The translations under genes and the position numbers were made by a program. From Antedon mediterranea (Eukaryota; Echinodermata; Crinoidea; Comatulida; Antedonidae), in the NCBI RefSeq assembly GCF_964355755.1, contig NC_092673.1:19289001-19353000 (forward strand): 64,000 nt of DNA, given 5' to 3'. The notes under the pieces are model-generated. The model was not told where the DNA came from. It saw only the letters and a list, made by a program, of their open reading frames with translations, and searched no databases. Below are positions 50,701-58,400 of this stretch, piece after piece. Within the stretch, counting starts at the first letter, position 1; every line of letters starts with the position of its first letter.

Positions 50701-53251
50701 CCTCATGCATTGAATATGGTTGATACGATGGCGCCCTCACACTCAATATAATCATCTCAAACATGTCATAAATTGCGCTAATAGTAAATAAAAATAATAA
50801 AGGATGAAATGATTCAGTGTGGTTTACTGTTTTTATCTCTCGATGATAGGTTTGACCGATTTTAGCGCGGAAAATCCCCGACGTATATTTACGTTCCTGG
50901 CAAAGTCAATAAAATTGTTGGACCATTGCCAGTGACGTATTTATACGTCTCAACGGTTTTTCCCGCCATCGTATTTTGAATGACATCATGATAGTCTGTG
51001 ACCAGATGTTACACTTTCAAACTGTAATTTAATATGTAAACGGGACTTGGCACTGGGACAGAAATTACGGAAAATGCCTTGGCAGTCAATGTGTTAATCA
51101 GTGCATGCAGGTTATACCCCCATCATCAGTGTGTATTTATATTATTATTTTTAGCCTAATGTGGTTAATCAGTACATGCAGGTTATACCTCCATCATCAG
51201 TGTGTATTTATATTATTATTTTTAGCCTAATGTGGTTAATCAGTGCATGCAGGTTATACCTCCATCATCAGTGTGTATTTATATTATTATTTTTAGCCTA
51301 ATGTGGTTAATCAGTACATGCAGGTTATAACTCCATCATCAGTGTGTATTTATATTATTATTTTTAGCCTAATGTGGTTAATCAGTGCATGCAGGTTATA
51401 CCTCCATCATCAGTGTGTATTTATATTATTATTTTTAGCCTAATGTTGTTAATCAGTACATGCAGGTTATACCTCCATCATCAGTGTGTATTTATATTAT
51501 TATTTTTAGCCTAATGTGGTTAATCAGTACATGCAGGTTATACCTCCATCATCAGTGTGTATTTATATTATTATTTTTAGCCTAATGTGGTTAATCAGTG
51601 CATGCAGGTTATACCTCCATCATCAGTGTGTATTTATATTATTATTTTTAGCCTAATGTTGTTAATCAGTACATGCAGGTTATACCCCCATCATCAGTGT
51701 GTATTTATATTATTATTTAGTCTAATGTGGTTAATCAGTGCATGCAGGTTATACCTCCATCATCAGTGTGTATTTATATTATTATTTTTAGCCTAATGTC
51801 GTTAATCAGTACATGCAGTTTACCCCATCATCAGTGTGTATTTATATCAGTATTTTTAGCTTAATGTGGTTAATCAGTACATGCAGTTTATACCTCTATC
51901 ATCAGTGTGTATTTATATTATTATTTTTAGCCTAATGTTGTTAATCAGTACATGCAGGTTATACCCCTATCATCAGTGTGTATTTATATTATTATTTTTA
52001 GCCTAATGTGGTTTAATCAGTACATGCAGGTTATACCTCCATCATTAGTGTGTATTTATATTATTATTTTTAGCCTAATATGGTTAATCAGTACATGCAG
52101 GTTATACCCCCATCATCAGTGTGTGTTTATATTATTATTTTTTAGCCTAATGTGGTTAATCAGTGCATGCAGGTTATACCCCCATCATCAGTGTGTATTT
52201 ATATTATTATTTTTAGCCTAATGTGGTTAATCAGTACATGCAGGTTATATCCCCATCATCAGTGTGTATTTATATTATTATTTTTAGCCTAATGTGGTTA
52301 ATCAGTGCATGCAGGTTATACCCCCATCATCAGTGTGTATTTATATTATTATTTTTAGCCTAATGTGGTTAATCAGTGCATGCAGGTTATACCCCCATCA
52401 TCAGTGTGTATTTATATTATTATTTTTAGCCTAATGTGGTTAATCAGTACATGCAGGTTATCCCCATCATCAGTGTGTATTTATATTATTATTTTTAGCC
52501 TAATGTTGTTAATCAGTACATGCAGGTTATCCCCATCATCAGTGTGTATTTATATTATTATTTTTAGCCTAATGTTGTTAATCAGTACATGCAGGTTATA
52601 CCCCCATCATCAGTGTGTATTTATATTATTATTTTTAGCCTAATGTTGTTAATCAGTACATGCAGGTTATCCCCATCATCAGTGTGTATTTATATTATTA
52701 TTTTTAGCCTAATGTTGTTAATCAGTGCATGCAGGTCATACCAACATCATTAGTGTGATATTGCAAAATAATTGTAATTCATTATATAAAAAAATGTTAT
52801 AATAACTAATAAAGAAAATTACAATCTCTATAATTTTAAACTTTAATTAAATTTCTTCTTTGATAATATTATAAAAATAATGTACATCTTGTTTTAAATA
52901 CCTTATTGATAGATTTCACAAGATCTGGTTGCGTCTTACAGATTTGTTTAATTGTTTGCAAATCACTCCCGTACCACAAAGCTTCTTCTAATTTGTTCCT
53001 GTTAAAATGTAAGAAATAATGAATTATTACACTATTTTATGAAAATGATGATTGATGGAAATAATCAATATCATCATTATATTTGATGAGAATGAGCCCT
53101 TTAATTGTAATATTTATGATTTCATAATCTTTTAAGAAAGTTTTAAAGTATTGCTAACTATTCAAACATTTTAATTTGTTTTTAACAGTTTACATATTGA
53201 AGCTGGTTATTTTTGTTGGATTTGAAATAAAAAACAAACGTACCTTTCCAT
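17279..53251 (-). CDS. ankyrin - Roc GTPase - COR - death-effector-like protein, full gene model
   Basis: I assembled 28 coding exons from ATG at 53251 to TGA at 17279. All splice sites are GT-AG (except a damaged acceptor at 38550) and all phases agree, giving about 1,302 residues if every ankyrin exon is used. Order: N-terminal ankyrin cap (residues 1-35), nine ankyrin exons (about 36-358), a degenerate ankyrin/linker exon, Roc GTPase (P-loop GQEGVGKT near 450; switch region TDGIAVIRTV; DNGGQ; VGTHKGK at the usual THxD place), COR (FLYDLGEIVY, LDPMQLVEIV), a Cys-containing segment (CILCGVC), and a last exon of about 166 residues with a death-effector-like fold (TIDLLTLLSANGRLSQTNL). Roco proteins use Roc-COR as a dimerising nucleotide switch; ankyrin repeats usually bind protein and DED domains recruit apoptotic or immune partners. 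The combination suggests a cytosolic sensor or signalling scaffold. Function is inferred; no kinase domain is present. Confidence 0.75.
18295..23118. repeat. 85-bp minisatellite (about 57 units) in the last intron
   Basis: Units of 85 bp beginning ggtttgcatagagtgcaaat repeat head to tail with few substitutions, mainly taaagg/ttaagg, gcatag/tcatag and gggtag/ggttag. Because 85 is not a multiple of three, the repeated 63-residue minus-strand ORFs are by-products of the array. Confidence 0.95.
23118..24247. mobile_element. unclassified insertion inside the 85-bp array
   Basis: The 85-bp array stops at tctataaa and resumes at 24248 (cagggtaggggtatatacc). The insert is bordered by repeats of gtcgtgaggtggtttcccga: two near-copies of about 140 bp at 23118-23255 and 23309-23455, a short piece at 23266-23308, and a terminal copy at 24192-24247. 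The centre (23460-24190) is unique and non-coding. Direct terminal repeats suggest an LTR-like or satellite-bearing element. Confidence 0.55.
24248..24301. repeat. orphan partial 85-bp unit
   Basis: A partial unit of the 85-bp family (gggtaggggtatataccatg through gttgtaagg) beyond the insertion, confirming that the insertion landed in the array. Confidence 0.85.
24346..24408 (-). CDS. small Ser/Gln-rich linker exon
   Basis: Borders are TTTTTAG|GC and AGAAG|GTAAGT. It encodes SSDKDQNESTSSSHQSQ. Phase 1-1, separated from the last exon by a 6.6-kb intron filled with an 85-bp minisatellite. Confidence 0.7.
24490..24587. repeat. 49-bp tandem duplication
   Basis: Two adjacent copies of ggaatattgacagttacact and onward to agtctcacat, differing at one base. 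Intronic. Confidence 0.85.
24930..26620. repeat. 88-bp minisatellite (about 19 units), intronic
   Basis: Units of 88 bp (tgattctgatagtactacta and onward to gattatcaataa) repeat head to tail between the exons at 24346 and 26694. Some units carry small indels (for example near 25490 and 26250). ORFs on the minus strand are products of the repeat. Confidence 0.95.
26694..26910 (-). CDS. exon with CxxCxxC-type cysteines
   Basis: Borders are CCTTTAG|GTT and GGAG|GTAAGA. It contains FERCILCGVC, then single Cys residues about 30 and 50 positions later. This could be a small zinc-binding segment after COR; no family is claimed. Leaves phase 1. Confidence 0.75.
27682..27753 (-). CDS. small exon, polar linker
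   Basis: Borders are TTTTTAG|GTG and AAAGAG|GTTTGT. 24 residues, Ser/Thr/Asn-rich, no domain recognised. Confidence 0.65.
27850..28152 (-). CDS. COR C-terminal exon
   Basis: Borders are TTTCAG|GAA and TTAAAG|GTGCTG. FFVPLRLAF and YLPDVLFPYMIIDFL resemble the COR-B half (FVPCLL...PxGLFxRLI). Phase 0-0. Confidence 0.8.
28390..28584 (-). CDS. COR domain exon, winged-helix-like part
   Basis: Borders are TTTTAG|CCG and TCTACA|GTAGGT. KGILEEKLLRRLWKKR and FLVELMIQLGFICE follow the COR pattern G-x-L...LW...LM..F. Phase 0-0. Confidence 0.85.
28841..29035 (-). CDS. COR domain exon
   Basis: Borders are TCTTTAG|CTC and TTTCCA|GTAAGT. FLLNFLYDLGEIVY and LDPMQLVEIVTAF match the conserved COR core (FLHDLG, LDPQWL). 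Phase 0-0. Confidence 0.9.
29573..29824 (-). CDS. exon at Roc-COR junction
   Basis: Borders are CAACCAG|ACA and GAAGAG|GTAAAT. It encodes mainly helical sequence ending WMRFRCDLHDLRRKK, the W-x2-F/L start of COR domains. Phase 0-0. Confidence 0.8.
30058..30237 (-). CDS. Roc exon with variant G4 (GTHKGK)
   Basis: Borders are TTTTACAG|CAA and GATGAG|GTTAAT (a weak donor). It contains ILIVGTHKGKLG where Roco proteins usually have THxD, so the guanine-specificity Asp is absent. Confidence 0.8.
30425..30514 (-). CDS. Roc exon, LYIVVFDLS strand
   Basis: Borders are TTTGCAG|ATG and AATGGA|GTAAGT. It encodes MFMTLQALYIVVFDLSVDLN, the core strand and helix after switch II. Phase 0-0. Confidence 0.85.
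30972..31129 (-). CDS. Roc exon with switch II (DNGGQ)
   Basis: Borders are CTACAG|GT and CATCGG|GTAAGT. It ends FNIWDNGGQLIYHGIHR, the DxGGQ motif preceded by a Trp as in many Roco proteins. An acidic/basic insert precedes it. Confidence 0.9.
31618..31738 (-). CDS. Roc insert exon, Asp/Asn-rich
   Basis: Borders are TTATCAG|ATTG and GATA|GTATGT. It encodes VEDDDGIVVDY then repeated DDNND and YKN blocks derived from an expanded trinucleotide-like tract. The adjoining intron (31.2-31.4 kb) has similar cattat repeats. Coding status rests on splice sites and phase. Confidence 0.6.
32031..32095 (-). CDS. Roc insert exon, basic
   Basis: Borders are CTACAG|GT and AAAC|GTATGT. It is a short Lys-rich exon between switch I and switch II. 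Confidence 0.7.
32429..32514 (-). CDS. Roc exon, switch I region
   Basis: Borders are CTCAG|ATTT and AGTG|GTAAAC. It encodes EHKVTDGIAVIRTVSTTW, matching the T-D-G-I switch I pattern of ankyrin/LRR Roco proteins. Confidence 0.85.
32811..32970 (-). CDS. Roc exon with P-loop (G1)
   Basis: Borders are TTTTCAG|AT and AAGAT|GTAAGT. It contains LKVIGQEGVGKTCLINACL, a Walker A/G1 motif after a hydrophobic strand, typical of Ras-like GTPases. Confidence 0.9.
33336..33428 (-). CDS. linker exon before Roc
   Basis: Borders are TTTTTAG|AT and GAGTG|GTGAGT. It encodes a polar linker with no recognised domain. Phase 1-1. Confidence 0.75.
34213..35240. repeat. 130-bp direct repeats flanking a 0.77-kb insert
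   Basis: About 130 bp starting aaaatgtgtgaag and including ttcaatatttatctcctcct occurs at 34213-34345 and again at 35114-35240. Between them lies DNA dense in tagtaga/tctacta and ctatctat motifs, including an internal duplication (about 34520-34640 and 34688-34805). It lies in the intron between the exons at 33336 and 35821. Confidence 0.7.
35821..35905 (-). CDS. exon after the ankyrin array (degenerate repeat/cap)
   Basis: Borders are AATAG|GATGG and AGAAG|GTAAGT. It starts DGNTLVSVLE, echoing DGxTPLH, so it is probably the C-terminal ankyrin cap. Enters phase 0 and leaves phase 1. Confidence 0.75.
36352..36402 (-). pseudogene. deletion-fused ankyrin exon remnant
   Basis: Most diverged member of the fused class, at the downstream border of the array. 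Confidence 0.5.
38442..38549 (-). CDS. ankyrin exon 9 of 9 (36 residues; loop RRVCTA), acceptor damaged
   Basis: 108 bp and an open frame starting DGDTPLHSYL with loop RRVCTA. The acceptor reads CCTTTCCTG where all eight sister copies read CCTTTCCAG, so the exon may be skipped. Skipping keeps the frame because it is phase 0-0. Confidence 0.6.
38770..38874 (-). CDS. ankyrin exon 8 of 9 (35 residues; loop RHRDP)
   Basis: 105 bp, phase 0-0. It starts DGDTLLHYYL with loop RHRDP and TSEIV. It ends in AFQNK rather than ALQNK. Confidence 0.75.
39085..39130 (-). pseudogene. deletion-fused ankyrin exon remnant
   Basis: Same junction (caatgttgttggtgtataatactgac region), with small differences. Confidence 0.55.
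40314..40421 (-). CDS. ankyrin exon 7 of 9 (36 residues; loop VMGFTA)
   Basis: 108 bp, phase 0-0. It starts NGDTLLHSYL with loop VMGFTA. Splice borders are intact. Confidence 0.75.
40644..40748 (-). CDS. ankyrin exon 6 of 9 (35 residues; loop GRGYP)
   Basis: 105 bp, phase 0-0. It starts DGYTPLHSYL with loop GRGYP. Splice borders are intact. Confidence 0.75.
40970..41077 (-). CDS. ankyrin exon 5 of 9 (36 residues; loop WGGYTP)
   Basis: 108 bp, phase 0-0. It starts NGNTPLHSYL. It differs from exon 4 mainly at the third residue (N versus S), a beta-turn position. Confidence 0.75.
41301..41408 (-). CDS. ankyrin exon 4 of 9 (36 residues; loop WGGYTP)
   Basis: 108 bp, phase 0-0. It starts NGSTPLHSYL with loop WGGYTP, the same loop as the next exon, so these two are the youngest duplicates. 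Confidence 0.75.
41632..41742 (-). CDS. ankyrin exon 3 of 9 (37 residues; loop VIGYSAP)
   Basis: 111 bp, phase 0-0. It starts SGDTPLHDYL with loop VIGYSAP. The LINE pair at 42563-46437 lies in the intron upstream of it. Confidence 0.75.
41955..42000 (-). pseudogene. deletion-fused ankyrin exon remnant
   Basis: Same deletion product as at 47690-47745. The shared junction shows that it arose once and was then copied with larger blocks. Confidence 0.6.
42563..44575 (-). mobile_element. 5'-truncated non-LTR retrotransposon, minus orientation
   Basis: The 3' end lies at the left, with an AT-rich tail next to host sequence at 42563. The body encodes reverse transcriptase only. The host junction is clear because paralogous copies at 39.68 kb lack the insert. 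Based on the C-terminal pattern (ERIQKRACRIIVG) a CR1/Rex-like clade is my best guess. Confidence 0.8.
43006..44575 (-). CDS. reverse transcriptase domain of truncated LINE
   Basis: An uninterrupted frame of about 520 residues contains the RT motifs LRPISLTSILAK, VTDFSKAFDCIDH (A), CGVPQGTKLGPIIF (B), KYVDDLS (C, YVDD instead of the more usual FADD) and RLLGLTIQSNLGW (thumb side). The N-terminal endonuclease and the start of ORF2 are missing. The ~15 residues upstream of about 44575 come from the junction with the neighbouring element. The open frame suggests a recent insertion or a dead copy not yet decayed. Confidence 0.85.
44576..46437 (+). mobile_element. 5'-truncated non-LTR retrotransposon, plus orientation, with (AAATA)n tail
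   Basis: It runs from the head-to-head junction to an aataaataaataaa tail ending at 46437, where host sequence (atctctttaaaagg) resumes. Its RT is related to, but clearly different from, the minus-strand neighbour. Confidence 0.8.
44580..46161 (+). pseudogene. reverse transcriptase, frameshifted near 45915
   Basis: RT motifs are LRPISLTPIFAK, AVDFTKAFDRIDH (A), CGIPQGTKLGPILF (B), KYVDDLT (C) and KLLGLIIQDDLKW. The frame stops at 45918-45920 after GPAFLTYDS. The expected continuation (LELTDMTTLASRRETL onward) is in another frame up to 46161, so a small indel near 45915 breaks the gene. Endonuclease is missing. Confidence 0.85.
47051..47155 (-). CDS. ankyrin exon 2 of 9 (35 residues; loop RSLYP)
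   Basis: 105 bp, phase 0-0. It starts DGDTPLHVHL with loop RSLYP, then TSEIV in place of TLEIV. Flanking introns are near-identical to those of the other copies. Confidence 0.75.
47377..47487 (-). CDS. ankyrin exon 1 of 9 (37 residues; loop RGRYTAP)
   Basis: This is a phase 0-0 exon of 111 bp. It starts YGETLLHSYL, has loop RGRYTAP, then the shared TLEIVTCLIQHGAPVAL, ending QKK where others have QNK. Acceptor CAG and donor GGTAA type are intact. Confidence 0.75.
47690..47745 (-). pseudogene. deletion-fused ankyrin exon remnant
   Basis: The donor and last few codons (TTGCAAAATAAG) are joined directly to the sequence that normally lies upstream of the acceptor (tataatactgacag on the plus strand), so almost the whole exon is deleted. 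The same fusion is seen at about 41960, 39090 and 36355. Confidence 0.6.
48423..48473 (-). pseudogene. truncated ankyrin exon remnant
   Basis: Only the 3' half of an ankyrin exon remains (IVTCLVQHGAPVALQNK and the donor). The 5' half is replaced by intron-type sequence (atcttaccatggatcag on the plus strand), so no acceptor exists. Confidence 0.7.
49811..52756. repeat. 71-bp minisatellite (about 33 units), intronic, interrupted
   Basis: Units of 71 bp (tgcaggttatacctccatca and onward to ggttaatcagtaca) fill the intron between the ankyrin array and exon 2, with a transposon inserted at 50489-51093. Short ORFs over it are products of the repeat. Confidence 0.95.
50489..51093. mobile_element. 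non-autonomous piggyBac-type element with TTAA duplication
   Basis: The 71-bp unit normally reads gtggttaatcag. Here it reads gtggTTAA, then 605 bp, then TTAAtcag, so the TTAA is duplicated exactly (50485-50488 and 51094-51097). The insert has imperfect inverted ends (cacgttcactgcca versus the complement cacattgactgcca). TTAA targeting and such ends define piggyBac-like elements. No transposase ORF is present. Internal acgtat/atacgt motifs recur near both ends. Confidence 0.9.
52902..52998 (-). CDS. exon 2: ankyrin N-terminal cap
   Basis: Borders are TTTTAACAG|GAAC and AATAAG|GTATTT. It encodes NKLEEALWYGSDLQTIKQIC and continues to end in NK, the usual lead-in to a DGxTPLH ankyrin start. It ends in phase 0, compatible with every downstream ankyrin exon. 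Confidence 0.8.
53244..53251 (-). CDS. exon 1: initiator codon and 8 coding bases
   Basis: The minus strand reads ATGGAAAG|GTACG. Joined to the next exon it gives MERNKLEEALWYGS, and the phase-2 intron matches exactly. The 5' UTR extent is unknown. An ATG in an exon with so little coding sequence is common in such genes, but it rests on the phase and donor only. Confidence 0.6.
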
Positions 53252-53407
53252 TTCAAAAATACAGTGTGTTCATTTAACAATTATTAATACGGATAGCTTC
53301 TAGTGTAAAAGTAAGCCTACACATTCTGTTCTGAAAATATGAAAGGTAAAACATAATTTCATCAGACAGAAACCTTTGCATTAAAGGCTACGACAATTCA
53401 ATTGCAC

Positions 53408-53905
53408 CGGTATGCTGGCATTACTGAATGAAGATGACCTGTATGCTGGCATTACTGAATGAAGATGATCTGTATGCTGGCATTACTGAATGAAGATGAT
53501 CTGTATGCTGGCATTACTGAATGAAGATGATCTGTATGCTGGCATTACTGAATGAAGATGACCTGTATGCTGGCATTACTGAATGAAGATGACCTATATG
53601 CTGGCATTACTGAATGAAGATGACCTGTATGCTGGTGTTACTGAATGAAGATGACCTGTATACTGGTGTTACTGCATGAAGATGACCTGTATGTTGGCGT
53701 TACTGAATGAAGATGACCTGTATGCTGGTGTTACTGAATGAAGATGATCTGTATGCTGGTGTTACTGCATGTAGATGACCTGTATGCTGGTGTTAGTGAA
53801 TGAAGATGATCTGTATGCTGGTGTTACTGCATGTAGATGACCTGTATGCTGGTGTTACTGAATGAAGATGACCTGTATGCTGGTGTTACTGAATAAGATG
53901 ACTCC
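53408..53905. repeat. 31-bp minisatellite (about 16 units)
   Basis: Units of 31 bp (ctgtatgctggcattactga plus atgaagatgac) lie just upstream of exon 1, with later units shifting to ggtgttactg. The array sits 160 bp from the initiator codon, in or near the promoter or 5' UTR. Confidence 0.95.
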
Positions 53906-55494
53906 TGTGCTAGCATTACAACATATTATACTTTAGATTTTTAAACTGTTATACTTGTTATTAAACAAATAAAGCATATTGTGTACATTGTGCGATTGTA
54001 AAATCTAAGTTTATCACCAAGTTGATATTAAACTGGCCATGGTCTCATCTTTAAATATTTAAAAAATTATTTTGTTCATAATAATTGATTGACAGATCAA
54101 CAACTGGAAACATTGTTTTGTGGATTCATTTTCCCAAACGGCAATTATGACTTTTCTTTAATTAATACACAACAAATGGCTGCCATTCAGTTTGGCCCAC
54201 TTTACTTTAAACCCCAAAAAAAAACAGCAAAAACATCCCTCTAGGCAATTGTGAGTATCAGAAAAACATATCAGTTATTTGGTCAAAAATGTTGTTAATC
54301 TCTCTCTAGGCTGGGTGCCAGGGGCCGCCAGGGGGTCTAGAGGGCAAAGCCCCCGGAAGTAACGCGTTCTAGCGTCTTTTGAGGCCATTTTAATCAGATT
54401 TAGGGTAGCCACTTTTTCCATTTTTTATAATGCATAAATAAAATACTGCGTGCAAAAAAACCGATGCGCAATGATGACTGTGGCAATCCATTTCAATTTT
54501 AAAAATGAAGTGACCTTTAAAGTTCAAAATATGCCTATATTTATTGAGTATATTGTAGCATAGAAAATATACACAAATGTAAAACGTACCCACAGGCAGG
54601 AACTGAGCTAAGACATTTTTGAAAATTAGAGCTGATTATAGGTCCTGGAAAATGCACTTATTGTGCTTCGAAATATGAAATGAAATTTATAAGTACCTAA
54701 GAAAATTTTGAAAACTAGACCTGCAGGTCTTCAAAAATTGCATCTTATAATTTGAAAACATCGGGCCTAGAGGCTTAAAAAAGTGGTTAATTGGGGTGGG
54801 TGGGTGGTGTGTGTCCGCAAGCGTAGACCATTTTCAGTCGTGAAAATCAGTATACCTCGCAAGTGTATGTATGCTTACCATCTGGACTTTGAGTATGGTG
54901 AGACGTTCATGACATACAGGACATTGAAAACTTAATAACTAAACTATAATAAGATGTTGTTGGCTAAGCGAAAATAGCATGTTTTTTGTTTAGTAATGTA
55001 TGAAATATTTATTTTAGGTGCCCCACGGTACAGAGGGTTAATTGTAAATTAAAAAATTGGTGAACATACGAATAATTAACATAACTTGTTTTTGCTGTAG
55101 CGTACGTCGATACACAGTACACAAAGTAACGGGAACGATTCGTACAAAGGCCAGACAAGTGCATTCTTTTGTTTAGTAGTTAGATCGCTGGCAAAATGAA
55201 TGCATAGTGCATAATAATAGCCCTCTGACGTACTCACGGTCAATTGAACGTCGTGGTTTTCTAGGTGCTGAAGCTACGAAGTGAACGTGAACAATGTGTA
55301 TATTATTCCCCGACAAAACTTTGGTGGGAAAGCTAGTCTCCCGTAGCTCGTACTAGGACTTTTTGAAGTCGAAGTTCGAACTACGACTAAAGTCTGGTTT
55401 AAAGAATACGGGCGTATCACTGTACTATCAGACTAATATACCTTTTTTTATTTTCACGTCAGACATGTTTTGTTCAAAGATATTCAGCAGCCTA
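53906..55494. other. no gene; contains a GC-rich dispersed-repeat signature
   Basis: At 54300-54365 the sequence gggggtctagagggcaaagc ccccgg forms a hairpin-prone block of the kind common in dispersed repeats. The rest has no recognisable coding or RNA feature. Confidence 0.4.
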
Positions 55495-58400
55495 ACTTCT
55501 GTGATAGTCCATGGGCCAGGTCCAGTTTTTTGCGAAAGCAGTATCAAATTGGTGGCAAATGCTACCATACATTTTTGGAAAGCTTAATATGTCTACTTTT
55601 CAGAAATCCATGATAGCAATGCCAATTGTACAGCTTAATAGTCATTTTTGAGGATTATATAACACCGCCTACGGAAAATATGCACCACAAAATTTTGGGG
55701 TAGGGGGTAACACTTTTGCTAATAACTTGGGATTTAATGAACAGATTTGCATTTTCTTGGTATCAATATGTAGTGTATAGACTGCTTAAGTGTAATATAT
55801 TTTTCTAAGTAAATCCAACAATTATTGACGCCATTAGAGATCAGAAGGTCATTGAACTTTAGTAAAAAATGATTTTTTGTCTAATATTAACTTATAACTT
55901 TCAGTTTTTAACAAAAAAAATACAATAGATGTTATGCAAACTGATGTTTTCATGAACATATAGACCCAATAAACAAGAAAATTGAAGTTAAAGATTAACA
56001 AAATATGAATATGCTGTGTATTATGAAGAAATTTGTTGTTTTTAGTAATTTGTAATCGTTTACAATTATGGGGTAGGGGGTAACATTTTTGCGAATAACT
56101 TACAATTTAGTTAACAGATTTTCATTTTCTTGCTATCAGTATGTAGTGTATAGATTGCCTAATTGTAATATACTTTTTAAAAATGAATCCCGCATTTATT
56201 GACATCTTTAGAGGTCAAAAGGTCACTGACCTTTAATAAAAAATGCAATTTCTTCTAAATTAGCTTATAAATTTCAATTTTAAACACAAAAATACAGGAA
56301 ATCTTATGCAAACTAATGTTTTCTTAAACCTATAGACACAATAAATAAGAAAATTGAATTTAACATTTTTTATAAATTGAATATGCTGTGCATTATAAAG
56401 AAACTTGTTCGTCATTAGTTATCTTTGACAATAATGGGGTAGGGGGTAACGTTTTTGCAAATAACTTAAGATTTAGTGAACAGATTTACATTTTCTTGTT
56501 ATCAGTATGTAGTGTATGGATTTCTTTATTGTAATATGCTTTTAAAAAATGAATCGAACATCTATTGATGTCTTTTAGAGGTCAAAGGTCAATAACCTTT
56601 AATCAAAAATGCAATTTCTTCTAAATTAGCTTATAAATTTCAATTTTAAACACAAAAAATACAAGATATCTTATGCAAACTAATGTTTTCTTAAACCTAT
56701 AGACACAATAAATAAGAAAATTGAATTTAACAAACAAATATTCTGTGAATTTATGAGGACATTCTGTCTGTTAATTATTATTAACAATTATAGGGTAAGG
56801 GGTTACATTTTTCCTAATAACTTTGTATTTAGTGATCACATTTGCATATTTTTGGTATTAATATGTACTGCGTAGTTTACCTAATTGTTATATTCATTGT
56901 GAAAAAATAAAACGTAACATATATTGACATCATTGTAGGTCAAATGGTCATTGAACATTTAAAGAAATGCAATTTCGTCCAAATTTAACATTAATAAAGT
57001 TTCAATATTTAACGCAAAAATACACCAAATCTAACTTTTTTTTTAAACCTATAAAGACAATGGACAAGAAATTGAAGTTAAAGATTAAAAACAAATAAAC
57101 ATGTGTAATAATATTAGGAATTGTGACCGTAATAGTAATTTGTAATTATTAAAAATTATGGGGTAAGGGGTAACATTTTTGGTAATAACTTTGAATTTAG
57201 TCAACATATTTTGCATTTCTAGGAACAAATAAGTAGTATATAAACTGTTTAATTGCTATATATTAAAAAATTATCAAAATGTTATTACCAATAGATTTAT
57301 GTGGTTTTTAACTTATTAAACCTATAGAAAAAAATTCACCGTTTAGTATTGTTATGGGGTACGAAATAACAAAATGCATGACTTTTTGGAAGCTATACAT
57401 TATTTGATTTATTATTAATTAAAATAAATGAAATTTAAATACGAGGATAATAAATAAACATATCCAGCTTCTGTGTTGTAAATTGTTTTTTATAATTTAC
57501 ATTCTAAACATTCAATTGTCTATAGTAATCATAGAAATTGTTTAGATTACCAATTATATCTTTTATTTGTAACTGATAAGATATTCTAAGGTTATAATTG
57601 TTCATCTGGTTTGCAAATGCAAATGAGATAGTTTTCTAAACAAAACTGTTATGGTATTGTAATATTACAGGACAATTACATTTTACTTCATCTTGATTTA
57701 AAGAAAACAGTTAGTTTATTCAAACTCATTAATATGTCAATTTTTTAGATTTTCATATTAGCTGCAGTTCCACATCTTCCACATATGTTTGAAAGAACTG
57801 GGTATCTCTAAGTTTTCATATCGCAGTTTAAAGTATGTTCCATGTATCTTGGCATGGTCGAAGGTGGTTGTAAGTTTTCCCCATTTTGATCAAGGTTACC
57901 ATTAATATCTATTAACCAATGTTTTAACCAAGATCACTGGTGCAGCATGTTACGGTCTTCAGTCTCTTTGTATTTTCTGGACTCCTGGAAAGGACCCAAA
58001 ATATTGTGTCGAGAGAGACATTGACATGGAAATTAACAATTATATTGGAGGATAACTCTGACACAACCACCTAAAGTTAGGTGAGAAGGTCCAGTCAATA
58101 CAATTTACACAGGAAGGAAAAATCTTATCTGGTACATCTTCAGAAGAGAGTCATGCATACTTTACATTTTCCTCATTGCTCACAGACGCCACTGAGCCAA
58201 ATAGTGTTTCTATCCATTGTTGGATGCCCTTCACATCTCTAGAGAATACAGACTGAAGACTATAACGTGCTGTACCAGTGTACTTGGTTCTAGTATTTTC
58301 GTCAGCTTTTTCATAACATTTTTAAAGATATTAACGGTAACGTTGATCAAAATCGGGAAACTTGCAAAGTATCACATTCCAAAATGTCAAGGAACATTGC

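Noticed and set aside
51587-52643. Repeated ORFs in the 71-bp array
   Set aside because: Same cause: frames through a tandem repeat, broken wherever units have indels.
53408-53905. CRISPR-like regular 31-bp repeats
   Set aside because: Repeats are head to tail with no unique spacers, and the context is an animal gene.
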